64,000 nucleotides of DNA from Opisthorchis felineus (taxonomy: Eukaryota > Platyhelminthes > Trematoda > Opisthorchiida > Opisthorchiidae). The translations under genes and the position numbers were made by a program. A model generated the notes under the pieces. The model did no database searches. It was not told the DNA's origin and saw only the letters and a program-made list of their open reading frames with translations. The stretch lies in assembly GCA_004794785.1 (NCBI GenBank), contig SJOL01008935.1, positions 147,800 to 211,799 on the forward strand, in the 5' to 3' direction. This document shows, piece by piece, positions 25,880 through 39,500 of this stretch; the stretch's first letter is position 1, and each line of letters opens with the position of its first letter.

Positions 25880-26235
25880 AACTGGGTTTTGCGGGAGACT
25901 CACCTGGAACCCAGCTGAATCTCTTGTTTGCAATGTTTTTAAGCAACTGAATAATGTATTACGTCTATACGTGTATCACAATATCTCGAATGTTGTGCCA
26001 AGTGAAACATGAGGTGGCCTGGTACAGCACATTCAGTTACTGGGCTCCAGGTAAGTCTCTCGCAAAACCAAATTGGTTTGTACATGAATGCATTTCGCTA
26101 ATTTCGTGCAATTCGGTTCCAAGTAGAACATAAGTTTGACGAAAACTCGGGGACTGCGCCTACCTGATGAGCCCCAAGAAGGGCGAAACCGGTCGTGGGC
26201 TGCCGAAGAGCAGTGTATTATGGTATCCACACCAC
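25880..26235 (+). repeat. hammerhead-bearing foldback repeat, family A, copy 1
   Basis: The left arm (about 25884-25926: GGGTTTTGCGGGAGACTCAC, then CTGGAACCCAG) is repeated in reverse complement at about 26033-26070 (ACTGGGCTCCAGGTAAGTCT, then CTCGCAAAACCA). About 40 bases on, CGCTAATTTCGTGCAATTCG and AAGTAGAACATAAG.TTGAC lead into the hammerhead. Related copies are at 36285-36545 and 55895-56400. I see no coding sequence. It may be a PLE terminal repeat or a non-autonomous retrozyme-like unit. Confidence 0.7.
26158..26200 (+). ncRNA. hammerhead ribozyme, complete core, sense strand of Kv intron
   Basis: All elements of a hammerhead are visible in order. Stem I 5' strand GCCTAC (26158-26163); CTGATGA (26164-26170); stem II GCCC/GGGC (26171-26174, 26181-26184), four GC pairs around CAAGAA; GAAA (26185-26188); a short self-complementary stem III segment ACCGGT (26188-26193); C as the cleavage base (26194); and stem I 3' strand GTGGGC (26195-26200). 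Stem I pairs over six positions with one G-U. The predicted cut is between 26194 and 26195. The layout closely resembles Schistosoma SMalpha hammerheads. Because ACCGGT can hardly fold on itself, full activity may need a dimer, as reported for other short-stem-III hammerheads. It lies 5.1 kb into the Kv intron on the transcribed sense strand. Confidence 0.85.
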
Positions 26236-29200
26236 ATTTGTAAATTGTCAGTACGGTCACTGTCGTGTATCACTCCGTTAGTTCAGTAGCATAACGAAGC
26301 GCTTTGCAAATTTAAAACTTCACAGCAACGTCATCCTTCTAATAACGAAACTTTGAGTTTCTTTTATCCTTTTCGTCAAAACCGTTAGAAGACGTAATTA
26401 ACAAGATATTAATATACATTTTACTTTTAAGTTCAACTTTGAATATAAGTGCGTGATTGAAAATGCAGTCAGTATTAAAAAACCGATTGTTTTTAAGTTT
26501 GCTGCGCTTGCTTATGGTGAATGAACTCATGTTGGATGTTGACTAATATGCTTCTCATAAATAGGAAAGTTTGACTTTTAACACCACAGTCTCATGTTAC
26601 CAAAAAAGTCTATCATATAAATAGCTACAATGTAATATATCAGCGAGGACACACGTATGTCACTAGCAACTTCTATTGGCCAGTTAAAGTTAAACATGTT
26701 TCTGCCTAACCGAGGTATATATTTAAATCACTGTAAACGCTCTGTATCTTACTGGAGTGTTGATGACTTACTGGTTTGGATATCGAAAGACAGAGACAGA
26801 CTTACATTTATTTCTCTGTTACGTTCTGAGATTGCTACCTATCTTTTACCAGTTGTGGTGTTTCATTATAATTCCTCCTATAGTTGCAAGATCGGGATGT
26901 TGACGGGTGTGAGAATAATGTCCCTTGGATTAGTGAGTTGAAGCATACATCCTTACTACTTAGAGGTCTACAATCACAAGAGGCCGTTGTCATAGCAAAT
27001 GGTGCATGGGGTCGAGGCACTGCAAGCATTTCGGCACAGAAGTTGCTGAAATAGTAAATCGTTTACTGTGTCCTTTTTTATGCCTTGCTACGTTGTAATA
27101 AGGGAAAATAGGCTAATATACTATTAGAAGCAACACATTTTCCCGTCACACCACAAATGTTACGTATGGACTCGAACATTGAAGTATCTAGCCAGTTAAT
27201 AGGCTGGGTATATCCACTTCGATGGTGATAAAACGCGTGTAGACAAATGACCAAATTCCGCAAATAGGCAAACTAACAGAAACTACAATCAATCTATAGA
27301 TGTTTAACCTATTTACAATGGAGAAATACTTTTTTTAAATTTTTGCTGGCACAAAAGCAAAACGAATTTTCACCTTTTGTTGTGTGCTCAAGTGTTTGTC
27401 TTAAGATAAAGCGAACAAAACGAAATTAGTATATGTTGTGGCTGAAAATGAATCAGCGTTATTTCGGTTTCTGTAGATCGATCGGCGTCAGCGCTTTTTG
27501 GGGAGCATTTGTTGGAGGAAATAACCAAACGTCACACGGAATAAGCCAGGATACGCGGAAAGTATACAACAGATGCCAGTGACAAATTTAGGTCACGCGA
27601 TTATTTGAATTTAGGTGTCGTCTAGCAGAAATATCTTTACTGTGTCAGTTAGTGTTCTAGGAATATTCAGAAACGTTTTGCTAGAAAATTCAATCTAGCA
27701 GAATTTTTCATGCGCAATACATTTGCAAGTACGTTCTTCCACGACTTTAGTCCAGAAATTTATTGAACAAACACGCACTATACTCAATCAGATTTACGTG
27801 GGGTACTTTCTTTGAATGAAACATTAACTGGTAAGCGGCGTTTGTTTGTGACGACCCCTTGTGTTCAGTCCAAATTTTGTGGGATGCTAAGTGGAGGTCT
27901 CAGAAGTGTAGTTTAGCACAGCGGTTCAGTGATTTCGGATAGACAAATGCATGCTATTTTCTGTTTACCCAACAACGTCTGACGGAAATGGACCTGGTAA
28001 AAGTCAACAAAAACCCCGTTGGTTACACACAGCTTCATTGTCACTAAAAACTGCTAGATCGTCAATTGAGTGGAACTTCGATGGTAGATAAAATAAAACG
28101 TCTCGTATCAATACCTCTTTTAAATAGAAAATGAGACTTCGTTCGGAAGAGCGTTCAAAATAAGCTGTATCTCGGGAATTCCGTTAGTTTATTACCTAAT
28201 ACACGCAGTTTTTAATAGGAAGCATAAGCATGCGCGATCCGAAGGACTATTGCTTTTGGAATCCAGTCTGCCTGGGGTTCCGTTCCCTTAAGTTGTAATA
28301 TCGTCAGTAGAATTTTGCATCGAGTACGTTCAAAGAGCTGGGTGGATTTAAGTGTCAAGTCTCTGATACTGTGTATGCAAAATTTCATGCTAGTCACCAT
28401 GACTATTATTCCGCAACCCCATAAAATTAAAAGGTGTTTACTTTTTCTTGGGACATGAAGTATCTGCGTTTCATTTGACAACAGGAAGATACACGAAAGA
28501 TATACGAGTTTTTTGCGCAGTTGGTTGGGAAAAACTGCTAAATATAACAGTATGGTCGTAAAATAGAAAAGCCCAAAAAGATGGAAATGCCTGACAGGAT
28601 ACAAAAGTGATACATGCAAACCCTTCGCAACGTGAGTTGCAATAATCCTGCTTACTATGAAATGTCAAAGCACTAAAAGTTCGAGTGTTTTAAATTTCAT
28701 GTTTGACGCATAATGTCCTCCTGGCGATTCGGTTGTGGATATTTCTCCTCTCCTCCTCCAGAAGCAACATTTTACCAGCTTCGAGTTTTTATTGACTCGC
28801 AAAATCAAATATATTATTGATTGCCAATGTGTTTTAGCTGTATGTAGAAGAGAGCGTAAAGTATCCAATGAAATTTCTCGCCTTACTGATCGATTCAACA
28901 GCAATAAGCACAACAATTGTTTTTAGCGTTTTTCTGTTATTGCTGAAGTCCGTTCCATTTCCGTGTTCGACGGAACAACCACACAACCTTAAATGCACTT
29001 GCTCTTGGATAGGCATTGTATAGCAACGCATATGAACTTACTTGGACTCCCGCCTGTGCGTAGGCACTGTGTGTCAATTTCATAAAATACTATTATTAAT
29101 GAGAAGCTCACGAATTGTGCTGAAGATTTAGAAAACGGAATAACGGATATATGCGCAGAAGTTTTCAACCTCTCTTTGAGATATAGATCACTTGGTTGTC

Positions 29201-29813
29201 ATCAAGCAGAGCATAAAATATTAGAGTACCCAATACATAAACGTACTAATTTTTCCATCTTATAAGAAGTTATTTATACTTCCAATACCTCATATATTGT
29301 AAAGATACACCACTTTTATATGCACATGTTATGCACTTTACTGATGTTATATGCCATATATCAAGGCATACATTATTTTGCTATCGTAACATCATACTAT
29401 ATCGTATGGTGTGGTATTGTTTATAACTTTGAAGTTTTTCGCTTACATTTTATACTTTCATTCTATCCTAATTTCATAACCTATTGCAGAACTATATTTA
29501 GCTTAGAAAACAGTGAAGGAAAATGACATGTTGAAAGTGTTTGTTGAGGTGCGAATCCCACGTGTGGACCTCGGAACTATAACAGAAAATCATTTTAGAC
29601 TGCTTTGCTTTCTCCTGGTAACAATTTTGCTGGGAATATTGGATCACTCAAAACTACCAGCAACAGGCTTTACAGCTGATTATACCAACATAGCACTTTA
29701 GATCTTTTATTGTAGTGTAGCATTATATTATGCATCTACTGCAACAGGAAATGGAGTAAAACACAAGAAATTAAGTTTAGGGTACGACCTAAGAGCGCGT
29801 GGCATGTAGTTAC

Positions 29814-29898
<85 letters not shown>
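29814..29898 (+). repeat. (ACTT)n microsatellite, about 21 units
   Basis: Eighty-five bases of uninterrupted tetranucleotide repeat, apart from a variant unit just after it. The perfect array suggests recent expansion and likely length polymorphism. The run of Leu-Thr-Tyr it encodes in one frame is an artefact of the repeat. Confidence 0.97.
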
Positions 29899-32800
29899 TT
29901 TACACTTCGGTGACCCGGAAATCTCCGCCAGCTAAAATAGTCTATCAAGGAATACGAAATAAGTCCGTTGAAATTAACAGACTTTGGTGACGATAGTAAC
30001 CCGCAATTTCACCCCAAGTATCAGTTTCTCAGTATTTGAAGCACCCGCGGTAGCTATTTTAACATAACCAACAGAATAAATTAAACACACAAAAAACCTG
30101 TTTTTTAGTTGTTACGCCCACATATGGGCATCCTAGTGTAGTTTGCTAATGAACTGAGTCGATGTTTTTTTGACGGTGGTAATTACGAACTGGTTACCTA
30201 GAAAATGCCCTCACTAAGATTTCGGTTCCCAAGCTGTTTATTACCGTTTACTTTTTCCTGATCTATACACTCATAGGCATTAGTCCTTCAAGAAGCCCAA
30301 CTTACCCATCCTCTCGGTGCCACCATTCCCTCTGGTACCAATAGTTTAACACTTCCATATAGTAAGGTGGACCAATTTAGCGGCAGCACGTACAAAATGG
30401 AAGGATGCCCCCCACTCGGCGATAGATGGGATGCACTACCAGTGTCAAGGTTAATAAATCCGTAAAAACAACTTATAAAAATAAATAAATAAGGCTAAAT
30501 ATATATCCTTGCAGTATTTTAGGGCCCGCTGGGTCGTAGCACCCGCAGACTGAATACTCTGCTTGTCATTTAGCTCTCGGTTCGCAGAATGAACTGATGA
30601 ATGTAGCTCATACCCCTCTCGGTGTCAGATTAATGACGCTGATAAGCTGCTGATGCTAAATGTTCCGAGTAACTAACAGGATATTTTCCGCTGTGACCCT
30701 TAGGGAAAAGCTTTTGTGAATATTTCAAGATATTTACTTGGTAATGCTAAAATGTTGATGAAGCAATGGATGGAGCAACAAAAGCTTGGGCATATTCTAC
30801 GGGGCGCCACACTGTACGAAATCACGTCAACAACTTTTCTTCCAGTGAGAAGACGCTCGATGTAAAGCAAGTTGATTCTCTTGAGCGAACAGGCACGAAC
30901 AGAAAATGGGTAAAAACTATTTATTTGCTCGCGAATTTTGTTATCTTGTAGTATGCAACTGAAGGAATACGGAGAAATTCACCTCTTGCATTGTACGCAC
31001 CGAAATTATGTACTGTCTACAATATGTTTGTTTTTCTTCCATAATATGTTGCGTTGACGAAAGTACAAAACTCCATTTTCAACCATGCGTACGGTTAAAT
31101 GTAACTTTTGTGCCTAAGTACTAGCGCCCAAATGGCCCTCTCGAATGACTAAATGATAAGTCGGCCTCACAAATATCCGGGCTCCCGTACATTGGTGGTC
31201 GCATTCTGTTTAGATGGCAACTCATTCACGTAATATCCAAGTATCAGAAACAACCCCTGCGAATCGTCCAACATTGTGTTTGGTTTCGTTTGGCAAAAGC
31301 CGACTCGAAATTTGAACCCATAATTTTACATGCACAAAGACCATATCATACTCAGCCTTCATTTGATTTGTTGTTTCGGACTAACCCTCTGGTACGGAAT
31401 AAGAAGGTATAGCCAAGTGCTTGAATGCAAATTACTCAAGGGATGTATGTCATGCTGGATTTTACGTGCATATATTTTTTGTATTTCCATTTATTTTGCA
31501 TCAGTTATCCCTACATCATTTGTTTTATGCACATATTCTGTTATACCCTCTGGACGACTTTAAGTTTTCAACGTAAAACGGTGCTTGAAGCAAATTTTTG
31601 TAAACTCACCGTTCATGATTAAATAACTAGCCACATGCATGTGATAAATATATCTTGTTAGGGTAAAAGGTTATCAGGCTCCTCTCCATTAGAATGTGGG
31701 TTTCAACTGTCTAGTACCCCTTACATAATTCGTAAAATATGTGTAATCATTTGGGCGTGGAGATGGCTTCAAATGTTTACACTTTTGTTCGGTTTTTGAT
31801 CATATTCCATTGGGTTTACACAACGTACACGGTGGGCAGCTGAATGCCCATTGATTCACTGCATTTCAAGTGTGGCTTTCGGTCTGGTTTCATGTGACAG
31901 GTAACTTCGTAAACGGATGCCAGCCCATTTTAGTGCAAGTAAATCAGGGTAGCCTATATAGTCGATGCAGCGCACTCAGTTTCACTCACTGTGCTATTGT
32001 GTTACATGTTTCAGTAAGGTAGTGAGGGTATCGCTAAATCTTTTAAGAGGCCTGGATTGACTGAAAATTTTGCCCACTATTATGTAATCTATGGTAAATT
32101 ATTTTTACGCACAGATAGTCCTCAGGTAGTTTGTTAGTCTTCCGCTTCCATATTAACAACGTGTTTATCCTGATGTGCAAAAATTTGGTCTGTATGCTTT
32201 TGAGTGTTGTGGTTCATCCCTCCATTTAATTCAACGTTGTCCTGAGGTGACTATTATTACGCTGGCTTGCTAGCCAAAATTGGGTAACACCTACTTCCAG
32301 GTTCAGAATAAGCTTCAGCTTAACTAAAACACGTGACTGAGGAAGTTAACCAGAAAATTCTCTCACGGCATTAAAGGACTAAATAAGTATTTAATCATAC
32401 ATATAAACACATGTAAGTATGGCATTCTCCGTACCGAGCCCCTACAGTGGATGGAGCTGTGCTGATTGAGCTATAATTGAGCGAAGAGCCGAATAGCTCA
32501 TCCAGACTGTTAGGACAGCTCTTACTGATACAATTATTGCAAAGTGAATTTTGTACGGCGAGACGTCATGGAAGTTAACTTTGGTTGGATTTTGCACCCT
32601 TGACTGAATGTTTAGTGTTATCGTGATGCTAATTAAAACATAAACAGACGCTTCTTTAAAAATCGGGTCATTCTGACTAGAACTGTCAAACGTAATGGAA
32701 AACCGTCCCACCGCCTGGTGGGTAATTTAAGGTGAATAGTGACTCACTTATTGATTTTTAGGATTTTGCACCAAACGGACTTCAGAAAATATGGTATTCG

Positions 32801-35800
32801 TTGAAATTTGCTACTGTCATTTAGAACGATTGATTCTTGATCTAACCAGATGCTGGCACAGCCAGGCAACCTGTTTAGTGGCATACAGACCTACGACCCA
32901 TGATTGTACGCCGCCAATAAAGGAATGACCGTGTATTTCTCCATGCTGTATAAAAGAGCCACTTACATTCACTCCCCTCAGTTTGGTTTTCTGTGTACCG
33001 CTGTTGATGGGACACAGTTCGTCGTAGTTAATGCTTCCATCAAACCACGGACCAACATGGTATACAGATCCGAACCAATTGGAGGTTGGAAGTGTACATT
33101 GCCAAGCGGGAAATAAAACCTTAAGATATCAATGACATTCTGACCTCATTTTCAAAAATCACCATTTCATTTAGATTTAAAAGGTATCCGTAAAAATGTG
33201 GCAAAAATTGTTGTGCGATTAGGTCTTATCCAGTCATATTCAACAAAGTATTTGACATCTATCTTACCCTTAGTTCTACTCATCAGCATTCTAAGGCGAC
33301 GGAGTCTCTCTAGTCAGGCATACAAACGCTTGATTCAGTAAGCCTTTATAAGGAAGTCGCTTGTTTCGAAGGAGAATATGCAACCTTGTGGACTTTACTT
33401 ATACCAATAGCGATTGACTTTGTTCTAAAGCCTGCTTGAGTGCATGCGAGATGTCCACAGTGAAGGCGATCACCGTCTAGCTAACGGATAGCGAAAAACA
33501 TCAAATTGAACAAAACTGTATCTGCGTTAGCTCACGGACAGTTTTGTTGCCCAGAACATTCTACACATTTTCGTCAGGGGGGCCTAACTGGAAACATTTT
33601 GTGAGCTTTATAACTGTTTTACTCTTTGCTTGATATTATCCCAAAAGTTTTAATCAAATGAAGATCTGCACTACCATAAAAGCTTTTTGCCTCCGCATTT
33701 GGTTAACGAAAGTGCTGTGCTTCAGAAAGAGCTGCGCTCAACCTACACAAGAAGGATGACATCCAGTATCCAGACGTGTGTGGACTTTCTATGAAGTCAA
33801 AATCCATTGTTCTGAGATAGTCGCAAAGCATGAAGCCATGTGATCGAATGACAACAACATGCTACACAACGAGTCCCCTGTTTTTAACCTAGCCCAAGGA
33901 TTCACTGTTTGAGATCTTGTTGCTATGCCGATATCGATTAACCATTTGGTTTTCGCTTCACGATAGGTTCACACTCAAAAGGGCGTTTAGAAACACCTAT
34001 GAGTAAACGTCAGTATTTACGATGGTGGAAAATTAATCAACGACACCTAATAAGACTGTTTGGGATAAGTCTTGTAGGCGGTATGGCGGTTTCGGCAGCG
34101 CCGTGTGCATGCTGATGGTTCGATTGCAGACCCGTAGCAAGAGAATTTGTTAAAAGTTGAAGCCACTCATTCTCTTCGTACATTGCCCTTGTACGCCGGT
34201 GGGCAGGAAGGTATCATTATAAATTGTGGTACTTTGCTGCATTTTTTTCTAAATTTAATTTTTGCTCTGCAGGGTTAAATAATGAAAACGGTCTATTTCT
34301 TTAATGATTTAGTGTAGTAATTGATTTTATTTCTCCAGAAAGTTGCACTACCAGCAAAATGGTTTAATATTATCAGTTTCAACAGTTTAGGATGAGACGT
34401 TTGACCTAGAAATTGAAACACTCAAGTTGAGTCAATAATAGTCCGTTGCGTCCAAAAGATAGAAGCTCAGCGTATGAAATAGAACTGTATAGAAAAATTG
34501 CGTAATAATCATTAAAATGGCAAAGATCAGTATACACTCGAGTTGTGTGCATCAAAGGGATGTGTCCTGGACTAAAATAGAACAAAGGATTCACTGACCC
34601 CAAAACTAAAGCTCTCAAGTTTCAACTGCGCTCAGAGACACGTTGCAATCTCCGATCTGGAAAGCACTAATCGCCAGTGAATATGATATTTTTTAGACTT
34701 TAAAAAGCATGTGTATGATGGATTGGTGTTTGGGCATTTTGCTTCCAGTTTATTGAAAGTCGAGTTTCTCAACCACATTTGGTGAAGAAATAAGGAAGTA
34801 ACTAACCATACCTAAAGTGTGTGTGGATGAATTATCTTGAAAATTTCATAAATTGGGTGGAAAAGGCCATTCTCGATTCGCCCTCAAAAATTTTGTTCAC
34901 GCAGGCTTGCAGTTCCATGTGAGCTGTTCAACTAGAATGGCTGCAACTGCCACACAGCGTCACCAATGTCACAGAAAATCATGTATGGACACAGAAGGAA
35001 GATAACTTGGCGCTTTGTTTATGTTGGTAAATTGGAGGAATTTTTGTTTTCTAGGCATGTGCATGGGGTTTCGTTAGCAAAATATCCAAGTACAAGCTAG
35101 ATTAAACAGTGATTAATGTATCGTCCTGCAAAAACTAGGCCAGCATTTGTTGGTTAACAGAGTAAATGACTTTCGTTTTAATTTAGGGATAATACACGTA
35201 AAGTTTCAGCCTCTTAGTTGAGTGCCAAAATCCGACTGCAGAAGGCATACAACGGCGTCCATTGCAGAGCACAGGTTTCGGCTGTCGAACTCATCTGTAT
35301 CTTCAACCTTCCGGTTGACAAGACTTTCGGTAACAGAAACATTTCAGATAACTACAAAACAACATACTTGAAAGTAGTTAGTCAATAGTTTGGCATCTCT
35401 TTCTCCAACTGGTCTTATCTCCAATCTGGTATTATCAGGTGGTGCAACAGAGCTGTGAAAGTTTGGTCAGTATGTTCACGCATATTTTGAGCAACAGAAC
35501 TAGTGTAGATTCGGTATCGTAGGTTCTGTTGGATTTAAGTATGAGTATCTTTTTCGGTCATTGAACTTTTGTTAAATTATTGATGGAACCGTCTGACTTA
35601 CACACGTTATAGAAGTACTTAAAATTGTTGATGGATGCGTTAGGCCGGCAAACTCATTATCGAGCTTGTTCATGCGTTAGAAGAGTTTGGGTGAGGCTTT
35701 CTGCTCGCTGTAACCGTATCGTCAGTTTGGATGAATGATAATGTAAACAATTGCTTGTCAGTATATCGGACACACCAGGTGAGAATCTATTGGGAATGTG

Positions 35801-36284
35801 CTCCATGGCGGAAGACACTACACTTCTTGTTACTAGGTAGTCAAGCTGGAATTCGTTACAAGATTTAAAGTGATACGTTAATATAAGAGAACTTGAAGAA
35901 TGACACCAAGCATCTTGCATGATCAGTCCGATTCAGAACTAGTCTCAGGACGAGCTGTGTACACATAGGGCCAATTGATAATGGCGACAACATTGAATAC
36001 AATTCAGGCGTTGGCTACGCAACAATTTGAGGCAGTGCTTGCCAGATAAGTGATTTTGTTATCGGATTAAGCCAGTCACAAAAAAGAAGCTTGGCAGTTT
36101 GATAAATTAGCTATTTGTCAAGGGTTTTGCATGGCTTCACGAGTTTCCCAAAGCAATAAACCGCGCAATTGATATAGCGGTAAAACTGTCAAAGTAGTGA
36201 TAGGCATTTAGCGATCAGCTTCACTCAGAATAAGTCAGTCAGAGGCCACCAGAGCCGTCAAAGTGTCACCTTACAAATCAATTC

Positions 36285-36545
36285 ACTTCTCGGGAGACTC
36301 AGCTGAATCTCTCGTTTATGGTATTTTTCAACTGAATGTACTGCATAAAGACCGCCTAGTGTTCAGGTAGTATGGCATTCGAGATATCGCCGTATATTTT
36401 CATAGGGGAAACTACTCACAAGACTGCTGGAAACTCTTGGACAGCTCACGACTGGTTTAGCTCTTCTTGGGGCTCATCAGGTAGGCGCAGTCCCCAGGTT
36501 TCCACGGGCAATTAGGAACGTTGAGTGGGGTGCAATACTGAACCG
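36285..36545 (-). repeat. hammerhead-bearing repeat, family A, copy 2
   Basis: Shares CGGGAGACTCA..CTGAATCTCT, the GATATCGC block, CTGCTGGAAACTCTT and the reverse-complemented hammerhead with 55895-56130. Orientation follows the ribozyme, which is antisense to the channel gene. Confidence 0.65.
36444..36486 (-). ncRNA. hammerhead with mutated core, family A
   Basis: On the minus strand the GCCTAC stem I strand, CTGATGA and the GCCC side of stem II are intact. The other side reads GAGC, so it pairs imperfectly, and the essential GAAA box has become TAAA. The loss of G12 predicts an inactive ribozyme. GTGAGC retains most of stem I. Confidence 0.75.
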
Positions 36546-39500
36546 TTCCCACCGAGGTACATCATTTTTTGCTGAACGACTTACCTCCTAAGCTTCATCT
36601 AGGGGAAATGAGCATCAGTCACCAAGTAAACGCCTCTCGGATGGTAAAGGTTCAAGAACAAGTCCTCACGAATTACGTCATCCACGATTATAGTTGAACA
36701 GTTACAGTAGCCTTCCAACTATTTTTCAACTTAGCTTGTTATAAGAATAAACATGTATAGAAGTCTTCTTCTCACCGTGCACTAAAAAGCCCGCCGAATG
36801 GTAGGGGCGATTTGTCCGGCTTGGACCAGGCGGGAAGAAACGCACAGCTGTTACCTGCGTGCTCAGTCCTTCAAGAAAGCGAGTTCTTTTATAGCAGTGG
36901 TAATCCATGAGTGCTGAATCGAATCAGAGGAACATATACCATGTCAGTAATAAAACGTGGGCAGAATCGCCACGGCTGAACGTTTCCTTCTTCCGTATGT
37001 TTTAGGTTCGGTCATTGATGTGGGTCAGCTCCAAGTTAATTAAAAGTAAAGAAAGTTCAACATGATTCACGACCGAGTGCTTTCAGCAGATTTGATTCAT
37101 GCTACACTTTTTCCATTATTTTGGATGTTCCAATCTAATGGATGATTTGGGGCATACACGCAGTGACTGAAAAATCCACCGGGGGACACGAATTGTAGGT
37201 TAGCCTTCTTGAAGAGGTATGTAACCTATTAATAATGACACATTTCCATCTAGTTGCATTGAAGGCATCGAGAAGACTGTTCTCCAGCAAACATAAAGCC
37301 ACTTGATCATAAAAGTACCGGCAAGCATATTTTTTGCCCAAAACGGGAAGCAGTGTTCTCTGGAAACGTCGCAGCACAGACGAATTACAGAGATCCTGAA
37401 ATATCCATCGAGTATAACGGAAGGTTACTTGCGAACAGCATTCATAATGATACAGAGGTATTAGAATAGTAAATGAATAAGCTCGTCATTAATGAAGTGA
37501 TGCCCAATTGATTTTTTCAGTTCAGTGTGTCAAAACTAATCTTCAACACCTGCCGATGCTATTTGGAAGGTAGGGACTTTTCGATTCATTTAAACAAAGA
37601 GTAATTGAGCAGTTATTTTGCCGTAGCATGGACTAGTCGTCTTGTGGCTTTGTGGAGGCACCTCTAGCCGAATTTAGTGATAGAAAATTTCTGGGATGAG
37701 TATATTTTAGACGGGTATTTTGAGATCAGCTTGATGGTCGCCGGAGAAGAATCATAGTAGTTGCACAAAGCAAACATCTCAGCTATGCTAAAGTATGCAC
37801 AGAATCACGGTCATATTGTTGGTCAGGCTGCTCTCAGTCAAGACACAGCGGTGAGCTTTTGCGTTTATTCTACGTTCGAAACTGGCTGATTCCACGAATA
37901 ATCCGACACTCATTAAGCCCTGGCGGGCAGTTTAAGTGTATCTATTTCATTTCTGGTCGTTATAATCAAACAACACTAACTTGGAGTTGTCTACACTGTT
38001 AAAACTTTCACGTCTTTTTTGGTTTCATTTCCACGTAGACGTTATCCAACAGCCCGTAAGAGGATTTAATGACACCCGATAAATGTGGCTGTCCTCTGAT
38101 ACGGTTTAACCTGTTCTGACGAACACATCCTAGACATGATATTTAGAACGATTATACAATTGCAAATGATTACAGTCTCCATGACCTCTTTAAAAATGCA
38201 ACTGTCCACACCCACTTGGGTCCATCAACAGTAACTTAGAATTGAGGTGGTTTCCGCTAAATTTATTAACATTCTCTTTGCTGCTGCTTGAAAGGTCCAG
38301 TTGAACAATCATACGCCTTTACAGGTCACATTGTTGACATCCATCACGCCCACTAACCTGATCCCTTTCATAGGGGGCTGCTCGTTTGAAGAATTTACTC
38401 TTCCAAGGGATATGGTGCTTCTACCAACTTTCGCATTTTCTAACACAGAGTCCTTCCCCTAATGCCAGCATCCTAACGGACTACCCCGAATTCTGCCTTA
38501 ACGTATGCTGTCTGTTTTCAACCACCGCTTTTCAAGCTGACAGCATTTCCTTGCCTAAAATGTACCGACTCCTATGACATACAAGGCTTTTCAGTCTGCA
38601 TAGATGATGCGTGTTTGCCACTTCGTCAAACGGGAAAGCAGCAGTTTTATTTATCTTCTTGTCAGAATAACAATTGAAAAACGAATTTGCCGGGCGAGAT
38701 TTGAAATGTACTGAAACATCTATATGGTAAACGATCATTGGGTAGCTCATAAATTTAATCCTGAGTCCTGCCACTCACCAGAAGATATCTATGTTCCAGG
38801 TCCTTCAACAGCCTATTCTGACCGCCTTTGTTGATCCCGATAGCGTTTGTAAATAACTTCAAAGAACGGGGGCTAGTAAGTCATGTGGCGGTAGTTCTTA
38901 ATTCGTTGTTGTATTAGAGAACTACCCCAAGGAGATTCCAACCTCACAAGACAAATTATTAAACTTGTTCTTGCTTTGCGATCTACTGCCCAACTGTTCG
39001 CGAACAGTCAGTATACCGACAGGTGAAGCAAAGTCTCAAAGAAATGCTTGCACATGTTATGACGTACCGTTCAACTTTACGACAGACACACTTTGTGATA
39101 CTCCGCAAAGGATATTTCCGCTACTTTTTCTTGGCTGTTTTTTAAGTACGTCCAGAAATGTCATACCATCAAAAGTATTTTACAATCTGACTGGGGGAAA
39201 ATATGTAAAATCCACATTCTTTACGCTTGGGGGAAATGTTTTTGACTCTCATCCATATTTCCATCTCGTAAAACATCAAGACTGGTAAAAAATGAACCAA
39301 ATATCGATTGAAGTTTAAACACAGGCACATGGAGAAAAAACACCAGGAGACGAGAATTCACAATTCCATACCACAGTGGCGTCAGACTAGCCAGATATAG
39401 GTTGCGTAAGCCTTAGGCACAAGGACGAAACGTCGAGTTAAACAAAATTTCATTGATCAAGGGTGACAAAGGTCATGCACAAACGAAACGGAATTCCATT

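Noticed and set aside
29799..29990. 63-codon ORF rich in Leu-Thr-Tyr
   Set aside because: It is only the translation of the (ACTT)n microsatellite.
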